In this document: one piece after another, positions 9,500-16,767 of the stretch
Layout of the letters: every line of letters starts with the position of its first letter
Position numbering within the stretch: the stretch's first letter is position 1
Assembly (NCBI RefSeq): GCF_900186975.1
Contig: NZ_LT906441.1
Span: 1,860,001 to 1,924,000 of the forward strand
Source of the DNA: Cutibacterium granulosum
Lineage (GTDB): Bacteria; Actinomycetota; Actinomycetes; Propionibacteriales; Propionibacteriaceae
DNA length: 64,000 nucleotides
Direction: 5' to 3'
Translations under genes and position numbers: made by a program
Notes under the pieces: generated by a model
What the model saw: the letters and a program-made list of their open reading frames with translations, nothing else
The model's database searches: none
What the model was told of the DNA's origin: nothing

Positions 9500-9763
9500 A
9501 TGAGACAACTGGAGAGGAGGTTCGAGGTGAGGCTCATCAGCGCCGAGCAGCTCAAGTTCTGGATGGCGTACCGCGAGCTGTCAGTCAGAGAACTGGCCTT
9601 CAAGGTCGGCTGCTCGCACTCCACCATCGGACACCTGAGGCCGGGGGCAAGGAAGACGTGCCGACCAGAACTGGCGAACAAGATCGCGAAGGCCCTGGGG
9701 CGCCCGAAGGAGGCTCTCTTTGTTCCAACGTCGTCTATCGTCTCGCGAGATGTTGCAGCATGA
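9500..9763 (+). CDS. Cro-like XRE-family DNA-binding protein
   Basis: An 87-residue protein that is almost entirely one helix-turn-helix domain: LKFWMAYRELSVRELAFKVG, then CSHSTIGHLRPGARKTC and LANKIAKALGRPKEALF. It is the first gene of the rightward arm, starting at ATG 9500 with aggag eight bases upstream. It faces the repressor across the operator cluster, so a Cro or early regulator role is inferred from position and fold. Its stop overlaps the next start (ATGA at 9760-9763). Confidence 0.8.
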   Translation: MRQLERRFEVRLISAEQLKFWMAYRELSVRELAFKVGCSHSTIGHLRPGARKTCRPELANKIAKALGRPKEALFVPTSSIVSRDVAA

Positions 9764-10215
9764 CCACCACGCCAGACAAAAAGAAAGCCGCCCCCGAGGC
9801 AGCAGGGGCGGCTGAGAACCAGAGAGAAGAGACTGCAGTGTCACTCACCATCAACAGTCCAAGAACGGACGATGTCGCCCTCTTGGCCCATTGCGACGTC
9901 GAGAACGCCACCCTCGCCGAGATCGTCGAGTTCCTTGCGGACAGCGACGATGGTGTCCTCGTCTACAGCCTCCCGCCAAAGGGCGACTTGATCCGCCTCA
10001 TCAAGTCGCACGCTTCTGACAACCCCGTCAGTGAAGATCATTCGAATCAGTGGGGCATGGAGACGGTCGAATCTCGTCAGTGCCTCCTCAACCTTGAGTA
10101 CCTCAGCCGCCGAGGCAGCGGTGTAGGCCAGCTCGCCGCCGATGCCAATACTATTGCGCATGGTGATTCCCATCGTTGTGTGACAGCACGTACCTCCACC
10201 GGGGAGGTCGAGTGA
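9760..10215 (+). CDS. unknown prophage early protein
   Basis: A 151-residue frame coupled on both sides, with ATGA to the Cro-like gene and TGATG to the antirepressor. The start is lysine- and alanine-rich (TTTPDKKKAAPEAAGAAENQ). Residues from about 30 on (LAHCDVENATLAEIVEFLADSDDGVLVYSLPPKGDLIRLIKSH) look like a compact alpha/beta domain with normal high-GC codon use. The last third is less typical in codon use. A 110-codon frame on the opposite strand (9841-10173) also looks protein-like, so the assignment is made mainly on coupling and codon bias. No family recognised. Confidence 0.5.
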   Translation: MTTTPDKKKAAPEAAGAAENQREETAVSLTINSPRTDDVALLAHCDVENATLAEIVEFLADSDDGVLVYSLPPKGDLIRLIKSHASDNPVSEDHSNQWGMETVESRQCLLNLEYLSRRGSGVGQLAADANTIAHGDSHRCVTARTSTGEVE

Positions 10216-10976
10216 TGCCCAGCATTATCCCATTCACCTATCAAGACCAGCCAGTGCGCGTCGTCACCATCGATGGAGAGCCGTGGTTCGTCCTTGCCGA
10301 TCTGTGCAAGGTGCTCGACATCGCCGCTTCGGGCCGCCTTGCCGCACGACTCGACGAGGGTATGCGTCAGACGCACACCCTTGAGACGGCAGGCGGTCGC
10401 CAACGGATGACTATCGTCTACGAGGCTGGCATGTACGAGGTCGTCATCCGATCCGACAAACCCGAGGCCGCAGCGTTCCGCCGCTGGATCACCAGCGAAG
10501 TCCTCCCCTCGATCCGCAAACACGGCGGCTACCTGACACCTGAGAAGGCCGAGGAGATCATCTCCGACCCGGACGTCATCATCGAGCTGGCCCAGGCCGT
10601 CAAACGCGAAAAGTCAGCCCGTATTGCCATGGAATCCCTCGTCCATGAGCTCGAGCCCAAGGCTGACATGTACGACCGCTTCCTCGATGCCGACGGCACC
10701 TACTCGATAGGCAACGTCACCAAGATGGTCGGGCTCAGCCAGAACAAATTGTTCGACCGGCTTCGGAACTCGGGCGTCCTCATCGCCAAAGGGGCCATGC
10801 GCAACACCCCTTACCAGCGTTACATGCACCACTTCTCCGTCCGCCCTTACGACTTCGAGCGCTCCGACGGGACCAAAGGCACCAGCTACACCACTCGAGT
10901 GCAGCCATCTGGCATCCAGTTCATCTGCCGCAAGCTCGGTCTCCAACTCATTGACGACCAGGAGGCAGCCGCATGA
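10215..10976 (+). CDS. phage antirepressor with BRO-N and KilA-C type domains
   Basis: A 253-residue protein. Residues 1-105 are a BRO-N domain (PVRVVTIDGEPWFVLADLCKVLDI, GMYEVVIRSDKPEAAAFRRW, VLPSIRKHGGY). Residues about 115-250 match the phage antirepressor C-terminal domain (PKADMYDRFLDADGTYSIGNV, VGLSQNKLFDRLRNSGVLI). Such proteins bind and inactivate the CI-type repressor. The open frame begins at 10176, but ATG 10215 overlaps the previous stop (TGATG) and has a gggagg site. The gene is intact in a partly decayed prophage. Confidence 0.9.
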   Translation: MPSIIPFTYQDQPVRVVTIDGEPWFVLADLCKVLDIAASGRLAARLDEGMRQTHTLETAGGRQRMTIVYEAGMYEVVIRSDKPEAAAFRRWITSEVLPSIRKHGGYLTPEKAEEIISDPDVIIELAQAVKREKSARIAMESLVHELEPKADMYDRFLDADGTYSIGNVTKMVGLSQNKLFDRLRNSGVLIAKGAMRNTPYQRYMHHFSVRPYDFERSDGTKGTSYTTRVQPSGIQFICRKLGLQLIDDQEAAA

Positions 10977-11194
10977 GCACAGTCTTCACCGTTATCGCCG
11001 TCGTGTGCGCCCTGGTGTCCAGGGTTGGTGCCGGGCTGGCCATCGCCGCGATCGTCAAAGTTGTTCGCGACGATCGACGAGCGGAACACGAAGAGGCCGA
11101 CCATCCGACAGACGCAACTCCAGATGGCCAGCCCCGGCTCGACCAAGACCCCGATGCAGCACGACCCGCCACGCCCCAGAGGGGTCAATCGTGA
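10973..11194 (+). CDS. possible small membrane protein
   Basis: A 73-residue frame whose ATG overlaps the antirepressor stop (ATGA). Residues 3-30 (VFTVIAVVCALVSRVGAGLAIAAIVKVV) form one likely membrane span, followed by a charged, proline-rich tail. From 11055 on it overlaps, on the opposite strand, the 3' end of a convincing leftward gene, so both may not be expressed together. No family recognised. Confidence 0.4.
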   Translation: MSTVFTVIAVVCALVSRVGAGLAIAAIVKVVRDDRRAEHEEADHPTDATPDGQPRLDQDPDAARPATPQRGQS

Positions 11195-11582
11195 CCGGCA
11201 GCGTCTCACCGTCTATCGAGACACGGAACCACGCGTCGGAGTTGGCGATGTCTGCGACAACCACCGGGGAACCGGTCGTGTTCACCAGGGTCCACGTGTC
11301 CGATCCGTTGCCGCGCGAGACCAGGTGCACCTCCAGTTCTGGCCGTGACAGCCGCTCGGCTATGGCGCGAACCTGTGCTGCCTGCTCGCGTGCCGCCCAC
11401 GCCTGCGCCTCGGCTGCCTCCAGTGACCGTTGTGCCTCGTCGCGGATTCGTTCCGCCTCCTGTTTGGCGGCCCGTGAGACGTTGGCACGCCACCAGGCCA
11501 CGCCGCCGCCGACAAGCGACACCGCAGCACATGCGGCACTGACTGCCGCTGCCACCACACCTGCATCCGTCACACATCCCAT
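11055..11582 (-). CDS. unknown membrane-anchored coiled-coil protein on the opposite strand
   Basis: A 175-residue protein lying against the direction of the rightward arm. Residues about 5-30 (GVVAAAVSAACAAVSLVGGGVAWW) are a membrane span. Residues about 33-78 (RAAKQEAERIRDEAQRSLEAAEAQAWAAREQAAQVRAIAERL) form a long amphipathic coiled coil. The remainder (PELEVHLVSRGNGSDTWTLVN...VTIDPSGAW) looks like an Ig-like beta sandwich. The pattern is far more protein-like than the frame opposite it. Its orientation and its own promoter space (11583-11603, shared with a divergent mini-gene) suggest a moron-type insertion. Function unknown. Confidence 0.7.
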   Translation of the reverse strand: MGCVTDAGVVAAAVSAACAAVSLVGGGVAWWRANVSRAAKQEAERIRDEAQRSLEAAEAQAWAAREQAAQVRAIAERLSRPELEVHLVSRGNGSDTWTLVNTTGSPVVVADIANSDAWFRVSIDGETLPVTIDPSGAWRVVLHRGLGRAGAGHLELRLSDGRPLRVPLVDRREQL

Positions 11583-11603
11583 TGTTCCCGAAAGGAATCA
11601 CCA

Positions 11604-11750
11604 ATGACCATCGACGCCAAAACCCAGCAGGTCGTCATCTACGGCCACCCCTGGGACAAGGTCAATGAGTTCGCCACTGACGTCAAGCTCCTCGCCCGCC
11701 TGGGTGAGGCCGTCGACGCATGGCGCAACCGAGGGGAGGCGGCATCATGA
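11604..11750 (+). CDS. unknown 48-residue prophage protein
   Basis: A small frame starting MTIDAKTQQVVIYGHPWDKV, with a good aaagga site eight bases before ATG 11604. It continues with an amphipathic helix (NEFATDVKLLARLGEAVDAW). Its stop overlaps the next ATG (ATGA), starting a chain of coupled tiny genes that runs to 12701. High third-position GC supports coding. Family unknown. Confidence 0.6.
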   Translation: MTIDAKTQQVVIYGHPWDKVNEFATDVKLLARLGEAVDAWRNRGEAAS

Positions 11751-11949
11751 CCGGCACCCCGATGACACCCAGGCAGGCCGCCGAGGAGCTGGGCCTGCAC
11801 GAAAAACCGTCCGCCAGATGTGCGCCACGCGCCGCATCGGCCACACCGTCACCTACGGCCCCAAAGGACAGGCCAGATACCACCTGTAACCGGGCGACAT
11901 CGCCGCCTGGAAGTACACCCACCACGTCGAACCGAAAGCAGAACGATGA
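11747..11949 (+). pseudogene. broken excisionase-like helix-turn-helix gene
   Basis: The first frame reads MTPRQAAEELGLHEK, the start of a MerR/excisionase-type helix-turn-helix. The sequence then continues in another frame as TVRQMCATRRIGHTVTYGP and KGQARYHL. Adding one A to the AAAAA run just before the CCGTCC at 11807-11812 would restore it as HEKTVRQM. A TAA at 11887-11889 then interrupts the restored frame before PGDIAAWKYTHHVEPKAER. The final TGA overlaps the next ATG, showing that the original gene ended at 11949. It probably encoded the directionality factor or a small regulator, so excision may be lost. Confidence 0.7.
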
Positions 11950-12065
11950 TCACCTACACGCCCTTCGAGGCCTTCTGCATCAACGCCGCGTCGCTCGGCG
12001 GCCTGCTCATCCTCGCCGTCCTCGTCGCTACCGCAGCCGTGTGGTGGGAGGAGGACCACCGATGA
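11946..12065 (+). CDS. 39-residue single-span membrane protein
   Basis: A tiny frame beginning MITYTPFEAFCINAASL with one clear span (GGLLILAVLVATAAVWW) and a charged end. It is ATGA-coupled on both sides. Length and topology would suit a small lysis or superinfection-exclusion protein, but there is no direct evidence of function. Confidence 0.55.
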   Translation: MITYTPFEAFCINAASLGGLLILAVLVATAAVWWEEDHR

Positions 12066-12160
12066 GCACCAACCTCACCATCGACGGCGACACATCCACC
12101 ACCCATCATCCCTGCCCCCGCTGTCATGGCACTGGGGTCGAGCCGAGGAGTCACGCATGA
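12062..12160 (+). CDS. 32-residue peptide with a CPRCHGTG zinc-ribbon motif
   Basis: The frame contains HHPCPRCHGTG, the knuckle found in DnaJ-like and ribbon proteins, with only one cysteine pair. It could bind zinc only with partner ligands or as a dimer. ATGA coupling to both neighbours supports translation. No family assigned. Confidence 0.5.
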   Translation: MSTNLTIDGDTSTTHHPCPRCHGTGVEPRSHA

Positions 12161-12459
12161 CCACCGTCAAAGTAGAGTCCATCATCGCTGTCGCGCAGGA
12201 GCATGGGCGCGGGGCCAGCCTGCACGGGGCCAACCTGCACGGAGCCAACCTTCGCGGGGCCCGCTGGGACGGGTTCATCATCGACGGACTCCACCCCTAC
12301 CGATGCATGCTCACCCCCACCCCCCATGGCTGGACGGCCACGATCGGCTGCTGGGATGGCACCGTCGACGATCTCCGGGAGCTCATCGCAGGCGACCAGT
12401 GGCCGGAAGCCACGGGCTGTCGCAGCCAGTCGCCCTGGTCGACGACTGGTGGTGGGTGA
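12157..12459 (+). CDS. small protein with pentapeptide-type repeats
   Basis: A 100-residue protein. Residues about 20-40 (ASLHGANLHGANLRGARWDG) are four consecutive A(N/S)Lx(G) pentapeptide units, too few for a stable quadrilateral helix alone. The rest (GLHPYRCMLTPTPHGWTATIGC followed by WDGTVDDLRELIAG) looks globular and is typical of small actinophage proteins. Start ATG 12157 overlaps the previous stop; the stop overlaps a GTG start at 12456 (GTGA). Confidence 0.7.
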   Translation: MTTVKVESIIAVAQEHGRGASLHGANLHGANLRGARWDGFIIDGLHPYRCMLTPTPHGWTATIGCWDGTVDDLRELIAGDQWPEATGCRSQSPWSTTGGG

Positions 12460-12701
12460 GCGTCCACGGGGCCGCAGCCGTCATCCTCGCCATCGCGGCT
12501 GTCCGCCCGTCGCATCTGTGGGGCATCGCCGGAGCCAGCCTCAGCGCCGCCGCGTGGGCGGTGTGGTCGGCCCTCGACCTGGCATGGTCGGTCGACACGC
12601 GACCGCCCTCCTCGCTCGTCGCCCCCATCCTCGGCCTGCTCGTGTGTACCCCGCTGGCCCTGCTGACCGCCGCCGCATGGAGCGAGCACGACCTAACCTA
12701 A
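12456..12701 (+). CDS. 81-residue multi-span membrane protein
   Basis: The GTG start overlaps the previous stop (GTGA). The protein is nearly all hydrophobic with three predicted spans: GAAAVILAIAAV, GIAGASLSAAAWAVWSALDLAW and SLVAPILGLLVCTPLALLTAAAW. The size fits holin-like or exclusion proteins. A separate and better holin candidate lies at 14615, so the role is left open. Confidence 0.55.
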   Translation: MSVHGAAAVILAIAAVRPSHLWGIAGASLSAAAWAVWSALDLAWSVDTRPPSSLVAPILGLLVCTPLALLTAAAWSEHDLT

Positions 12702-12711
12702 GGAGGCCGCC

Positions 12712-12966
12712 ATGGGAGGGCTGGCCTCCACGATCGTCACCGGGATCGCGACAGTCCTGGCAGCCCTACTCACAGCACTGCCAGCTCTGACGCACAGGTC
12801 CCGCAAAATCCAGCGCCACCAGGCCGCCCAGATCGACGCGCTCGAGGAATGGGCCTACGAGGCCCGCCGCGCGGCACGCCGCTACAACGCATCCCTACCC
12901 GGCGCAGTGGCGCCGATATCCCTGCCTAACCTGCCAGATTGGATGACCAATGCCGCCGACGAATGA
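12712..12966 (+). CDS. small membrane-anchored prophage protein
   Basis: An 84-residue protein behind a strong ribosome site (aaggagg, ATG 12712). Residues 1-26 ([23 protein letters not shown]) are a membrane span, followed by a basic helix ([31 protein letters not shown]). This looks like a membrane-anchored helical protein of a phage structural or lysis region. The stop lies inside the next gene (17-base overlap). Confidence 0.65.
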   Translation: MGGLASTIVTGIATVLAALLTALPALTHRSRKIQRHQAAQIDALEEWAYEARRAARRYNASLPGAVAPISLPNLPDWMTNAADE

Positions 12967-13756
12967 GCTCGAAACGGAGCGCCGCCAACGTCAATCATCG
13001 GAGCGTCTCAACGTGTGGCAGGCCGTCATGCTGGCGCTCCTCGTGATCGTGGTGGCCGCGCTGACGGGCTGGGCTGGGCACATCCAGGGCCAGCGTGACG
13101 CCGCCGGATCGCAGGCCGCCAGCAACGCCGACGCCGCGAAAACGCTGGCCGGGCGCGTCAAAGCTGCGTGCGCGACCAGCATCGATGAGGGCCGGTCGCT
13201 ACGGCAGGCGGGTCTGTGTGATGAGGCCAGCCGCGTCGAATCTCGGGTCCGTGACGCCCCCGCGCCAACCGTCGGAGCCCCCGGACCGGCGGGACCTATA
13301 GGGCCAGCCGGGAGGCCAGGGTCGCCGGGCCAGGACGGGCGGCAGGGCCGAGGCGGTAGGCCTGGCCGCGACGCGACAGGGGCACCGGGGTTCCCTGGCA
13401 GAGATGGCCAGCCCGGCAAGGACGCCACGGGTGCACCTGGCTCGAAGGGCGACCCCGGAGACGACGGGGCTAACGGAGACAACGGCCAGCCAGGCAAGGA
13501 TGGTGCCCCCGGAGCGCCTGGAAGCGATGGGCAGGCTGGGCCAGCTGGACTAGCGGGAGCACCCGGACATGACGGCAAGGATGGAGCCGACGGCAAGGAC
13601 GGTCGCGGCCTCGCCTCTCTCGCCTGCCATGACGGACACCTCGTCGCCACCCTCACCGACGGCACCACCTCGACCGTCACTGGGGCCACCGTATGCGCTA
13701 CCCCAGACCCCTCCCCTACCCCGACAGCCACACCGACAGCCACACCGACCCCCTGA
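12950..13756 (+). CDS. collagen-like membrane-anchored prophage protein
   Basis: A 268-residue protein. Residues 22-42 ([19 protein letters not shown]) are a membrane span. Residues about 45-105 contain a short alanine-rich region with two cysteines. From about 108 to 222 almost every third residue is glycine ([19 protein letters not shown] and similar), giving about 35 collagen-like triplets with many GKD and GQPGKD units. A small domain ([23 protein letters not shown]) and a proline/threonine tail ([13 protein letters not shown]) end the protein. Phage collagen-like proteins usually form trimeric fibres or spacers, but the N-terminal span is unusual for a tail fibre. Surface display on the host is possible. 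The window's tail-type gene also has short GPP repeats. Confidence 0.85.
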   Translation: MPPTNELETERRQRQSSERLNVWQAVMLALLVIVVAALTGWAGHIQGQRDAAGSQAASNADAAKTLAGRVKAACATSIDEGRSLRQAGLCDEASRVESRVRDAPAPTVGAPGPAGPIGPAGRPGSPGQDGRQGRGGRPGRDATGAPGFPGRDGQPGKDATGAPGSKGDPGDDGANGDNGQPGKDGAPGAPGSDGQAGPAGLAGAPGHDGKDGADGKDGRGLASLACHDGHLVATLTDGTTSTVTGATVCATPDPSPTPTATPTATPTP

Positions 13757-13765
13757 GAGGACGCC

Positions 13766-14614
13766 ATGACATTCATCCAGGCCGCCCACCGTGGCGGCAC
13801 TTCCAACACGCCGATCACCCGGCTGGTCATCCACGCCACCTGCCCCGATGTCGGCTTCCCGTCGGCATCGCGGGCAGGACGAGCAGTATCCACAGCGGAA
13901 TATTTCGCGTCCACGTCGAGGTCAGCCTCGGCGCACTACGTATGCGACATCTCTACCACGGTGCAGTGCCTGTCCGAGGCAACGATCGGCTATCACGCGC
14001 CACCAAACGCCCACTCCATCGGCATTGAAATCTGCGCCGCCGGAGGCTCGCGCGCTTCATTTGAGAAGGCTTCTCACGCATACACCCGCGAGCAATGGCT
14101 CAGCCCGCAGGTATGGCCCGCCGTGGAGCGCGCCGCGATTCTCGCCCGCGACATCTGCCACCGACACCACATCCCCATCCGCCGCCTCTCCGTCGCGCAG
14201 GTGCGGGCAGGTGAGCGCGGAATCTGCGGCCACAACGAGGTGAGCGAGGCGTTCCACCAATCCGACCACGACGACCCCGGCCCCTATTTCCCGTGGAATG
14301 AATTTATTGCCGCCGTCCAAGGAAAAACCACCACACCAGAGGGAGAACTCAGCATGTCAGACGTAAACACCCTGACCAAGCTCATCAAGGCCAGCAACGA
14401 CCAGCTTCACTACGACATTGGCGTCGTCCAGACGCAAAACGGGAACATCAAGAAGAAGATCGACAATCTGTCGTGGGTGAAGAACCCCGTCACCGGCAAG
14501 AAGTGGTCCACTAAGGATGCCCTGTGGTCCGTCTGGTATTACGTGCTGGAATGCCGCAACCGCATCCAGGCTATCGAGAACCGTATTTACGACCTTGAGA
14601 AGAAGGTGAAGTGA
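13766..14614 (+). CDS. phage endolysin, N-acetylmuramoyl-L-alanine amidase
   Basis: A 282-residue lysin. Residues about 15-165 form an amidase_2/PGRP-type zinc amidase: RLVIHATCP gives the first histidine, TIGYHAPPNAHSIGIEICA the central strand, and GHNEVSEAFHQSDHDDPGPYFPW the late zinc-ligand region. This cuts the bond between muramic acid and the stem peptide. The C-terminal 100 residues (SDVNTLTKLIKASNDQLHYD...NRIQAIENRIYDLEKKVK) are helical and probably serve in wall binding or oligomerisation. No signal peptide is seen, so it should need the holin encoded next. ATG 13766 follows a gagagga site. Confidence 0.92.
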   Translation: MTFIQAAHRGGTSNTPITRLVIHATCPDVGFPSASRAGRAVSTAEYFASTSRSASAHYVCDISTTVQCLSEATIGYHAPPNAHSIGIEICAAGGSRASFEKASHAYTREQWLSPQVWPAVERAAILARDICHRHHIPIRRLSVAQVRAGERGICGHNEVSEAFHQSDHDDPGPYFPWNEFIAAVQGKTTTPEGELSMSDVNTLTKLIKASNDQLHYDIGVVQTQNGNIKKKIDNLSWVKNPVTGKKWSTKDALWSVWYYVLECRNRIQAIENRIYDLEKKVK

Positions 14615-15001
14615 ATGGGCAAGCATTTCTGGCGCGGGTGTTTTGAGCGCGCCCTCAAGACTTTTATTCAAACGTTCATCGCCACGCTCGGTGTCGGCGT
14701 TGGTGTTGTATACACGGTAGATAGCGTTCGCGGTCTCCCGTGGCTGTCGGCTCTCATCACGGCAGCAGTAGCGGCTATTCTGTCGGTCGCCACGTCACTG
14801 GGATCGCCGGGCTTCGTGGCTGGCAATCACCCTGACGCCCCGGCCATCGCGAGTGAGGATGCAGGACTCATCGAACCTCCCGCCGAGCCCGCCCTGGACG
14901 TCCCCGCCGATGACCCCGGCATGATTGAGCCCACCGACGACACCGCCCCGACGGACAGCAAGTCCGGCTCTGTCTCTGTCGCACGCCATGCAGAGGTGTG
15001 A
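14615..15001 (+). CDS. phage r1t-type holin
   Basis: A 128-residue membrane protein starting directly after the endolysin stop. ERALKTFIQTFIATLGVGVGVVYTVDSV and LPWLSALITAAVAAILSVATSLGSP give two spans in the pattern of the r1t-like holin family. The acidic, proline-rich C-terminal tail is cytoplasmic or disordered. It would form the membrane lesion that releases the amidase. The ribosome site gaagaaggtga lies inside the end of the endolysin gene, so translation is coupled. Confidence 0.88.
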   Translation: MGKHFWRGCFERALKTFIQTFIATLGVGVGVVYTVDSVRGLPWLSALITAAVAAILSVATSLGSPGFVAGNHPDAPAIASEDAGLIEPPAEPALDVPADDPGMIEPTDDTAPTDSKSGSVSVARHAEV

Positions 15002-15003
15002 TT

Positions 15004-16136
15004 ATGCCCGAACCGAAGCTCCCCGCCGAGTATGCATACGGATATGTGATTGCTCGGGCCATTCGGGCTGTCGCGGACTCCACGGCAGCCGATGACCCCT
15101 ACCCCGATGGCCCTCCCGTCTCCCTCAACCGGGCGGTGATTTTCCGTCCGCTGGAGACGGGGCGCATCATCAAGGGGGCACCCCTGAGCCGTCGGTGCGG
15201 TCGCAGCACGAGACAATCACTGCCGATCTGGACGCGGACGGATACCTATCGCTCAACGGCCAGCGGGGCCTGTGGCTCTGGACGGGGACGTGGCAGGTGT
15301 CGTTTGCCGCCGATCTGGGCTGGACCCCGTATCAGATCACGGTCACCACGGATCACACAGTGGATCATCCGCTGGACCTGTGGACCGCCGCCGGGTGGCA
15401 GCCACCCTCACCCACCACACCAACAGTCACCATCCTTGTCCCGGCTACCGTCCACGACGGCGACGTGCTCATACGCAGCGGCAACGAGGTCACCGGTATC
15501 CCACAGGAAACTTTCCAGGGCCCACCTGGCCCTCCCGGACCCATCGGCGCGACGGGGCAGCCATCCACTCTCACCGGGACAGGCCCGGGCCGTCCCGACA
15601 TCATCTCGACACTGGACGCTTCGGGCCGGGCGTGGGTGCAATCAGCCCCTGTCGGTGCGCTGTGGGCCTCAACTGACGGCGCGGAGGTTGGGGCGTGGCA
15701 GTGGCAGCGGACACCGAAAAGCTGGCGCGTCACATACGGCATGACCCCGTTTATCAGCTTCCAGGACACCCTGCTAGCACTCCTCCGCAACTTCGGTTTT
15801 ACAGTAGACCCGATTCCCGGCATGAGAAATGGTGTCGTGCGACATAATAACCTCATCATGCTGGATATTGGTATCGACATTAAATCCAAACCCGATAGGG
15901 GCGAAAATCTGGACATTAAAAGCGCTATAGGGTACGGGTGGATATGGAAGAGCATGAACATTAACAATGCCAATGGCGTTCTCATTGATTTTTCAACCGC
16001 AAGAATTCATTGGGCCAATGGCATTTATGTCCGCATATGGGATACTGGCCACGTCAAGATGTCGCGAGTATTTCTTGAGATGGACGAGAGCATGACATGG
16101 CCAACATCCCTGACCAATCCAAACGCCCCCACATGA
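15004..16136 (+). pseudogene. tail- or fibre-type protein with a frameshift
   Basis: The start (MPEPKLPAEYAYGYVIARAI, ATG 15004) and the long remainder (ITADLDADGYLSLNGQRGLW and on) are in different frames. Adding one G to the GGGGG run around 15174-15178 joins them as RIIKGGTPEPSVRSQHE. The restored protein of about 377 residues has a small beta-rich N-terminal domain, a short collagen-like GPPGPPGPIGATG segment near residue 178, and a C-terminal beta-rich domain. The layout is that of a minor tail or host-binding protein. The 3' part (15780-16090) has markedly lower GC than the rest, suggesting a recombined host-range tip. Confidence 0.7.
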
Positions 16137-16147
16137 CAGGAGAACCC

Positions 16148-16276
16148 ATGACTGACGATATACCCGCATTCCTTACCTGGCCCAACCTGACGCCTGACGA
16201 CCTCGACTATGTCTCCGGGGCAGGTGGGGCCATCCTTGGCGAATGTGTCGCCCGCCTCGCCGACATCACCGTCTGA
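16148..16276 (+). CDS. unknown 42-residue prophage protein
   Basis: A small frame (TDDIPAFLTWPNLTPDDLDY and VSGAGGAILGECVARLADITV) with a very good aggag site six bases before ATG 16148. It is the last rightward gene before a terminator. It is probably a structural or assembly accessory peptide, but no family is recognised. Confidence 0.55.
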   Translation: MTDDIPAFLTWPNLTPDDLDYVSGAGGAILGECVARLADITV

Positions 16277-16290
16277 GGAACAGTCACACA

Positions 16291-16332
16291 AGCCGCCCTC
16301 GACCACATTGCGTGGCCGGGGGCGGCTTTTTT
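16291..16332 (+). terminator. intrinsic terminator of the rightward prophage arm
   Basis: Stem agccgccc (16291-16298) and gggcggct (16320-16327), followed by six T residues. It closes the rightward transcript after the last small gene. Confidence 0.85.
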
Positions 16333-16333
16333 G

Positions 16334-16612
16334 CTATCTCCGCCACACGGTGACGGTGCCGGTGCCAACGAATGATGCTCCCTCGGGGCCGCGAATGAAC
16401 GGGCCGACCCACTGCAGGCGGCGGCTGCGCTTGGGGCCGTAGGATTGGTGTGTCCAGTGTCCCCGCACCACATGACGGGTCGTCAACCGCCTGCCGGGGG
16501 CTTCTTTCTTGCTGACAGAATGATCACCTCGCACTCCGAGGCAGAATGCTACCCACCGTAGCAATTCGCTCACTCGCATTGAGCGTTTCGTACGGTTCTC
16601 GTACGGTCGCAT
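16334..16612 (-). pseudogene. 3' fragment of an unrelated actinobacterial/phage gene
   Basis: The last 55 residues of this frame (APGRRLTTRHVVRGHWTHQ, SYGPKRSRRLQWVGPFIRGPEG, VTVWRR at the end) match a C-terminal pattern common in uncharacterised actinobacterial and actinophage proteins that end in HVVRGHW...TVxVWRR. The 37 residues before it do not look like a continuation of that protein. No start with a ribosome site is visible. It is most likely a truncated remnant left next to the right attachment site, and the family name is unknown to me. Confidence 0.45.
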
Positions 16613-16657
16613 ACAGGAGCAGATGCATCACCCCTAGTCACAGGCGTACGTCGTACG
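16588..16657. repeat. four CGTACG palindromes near the right attachment site
   Basis: cgtacg occurs at 16589-16594, 16600-16605, 16645-16650 and 16652-16657; the first two are within the direct repeat tcgtacgg spaced 11 bases apart. The cluster lies in a gene-free stretch about 110-180 bases from the tRNA-Pro 3' end. This is where integrase arm-type or excisionase sites would be expected. Confidence 0.5.
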
Positions 16658-16767
16658 CTCGCAATCTCCCACCAGGGGACGCTTGACTCCGACCCATTCC
16701 ACATCATGCGGGCATGAAAAGAGCCGCCCCACTAGGTGCAACACCCACCGAAACAGCCCTGACAAGG

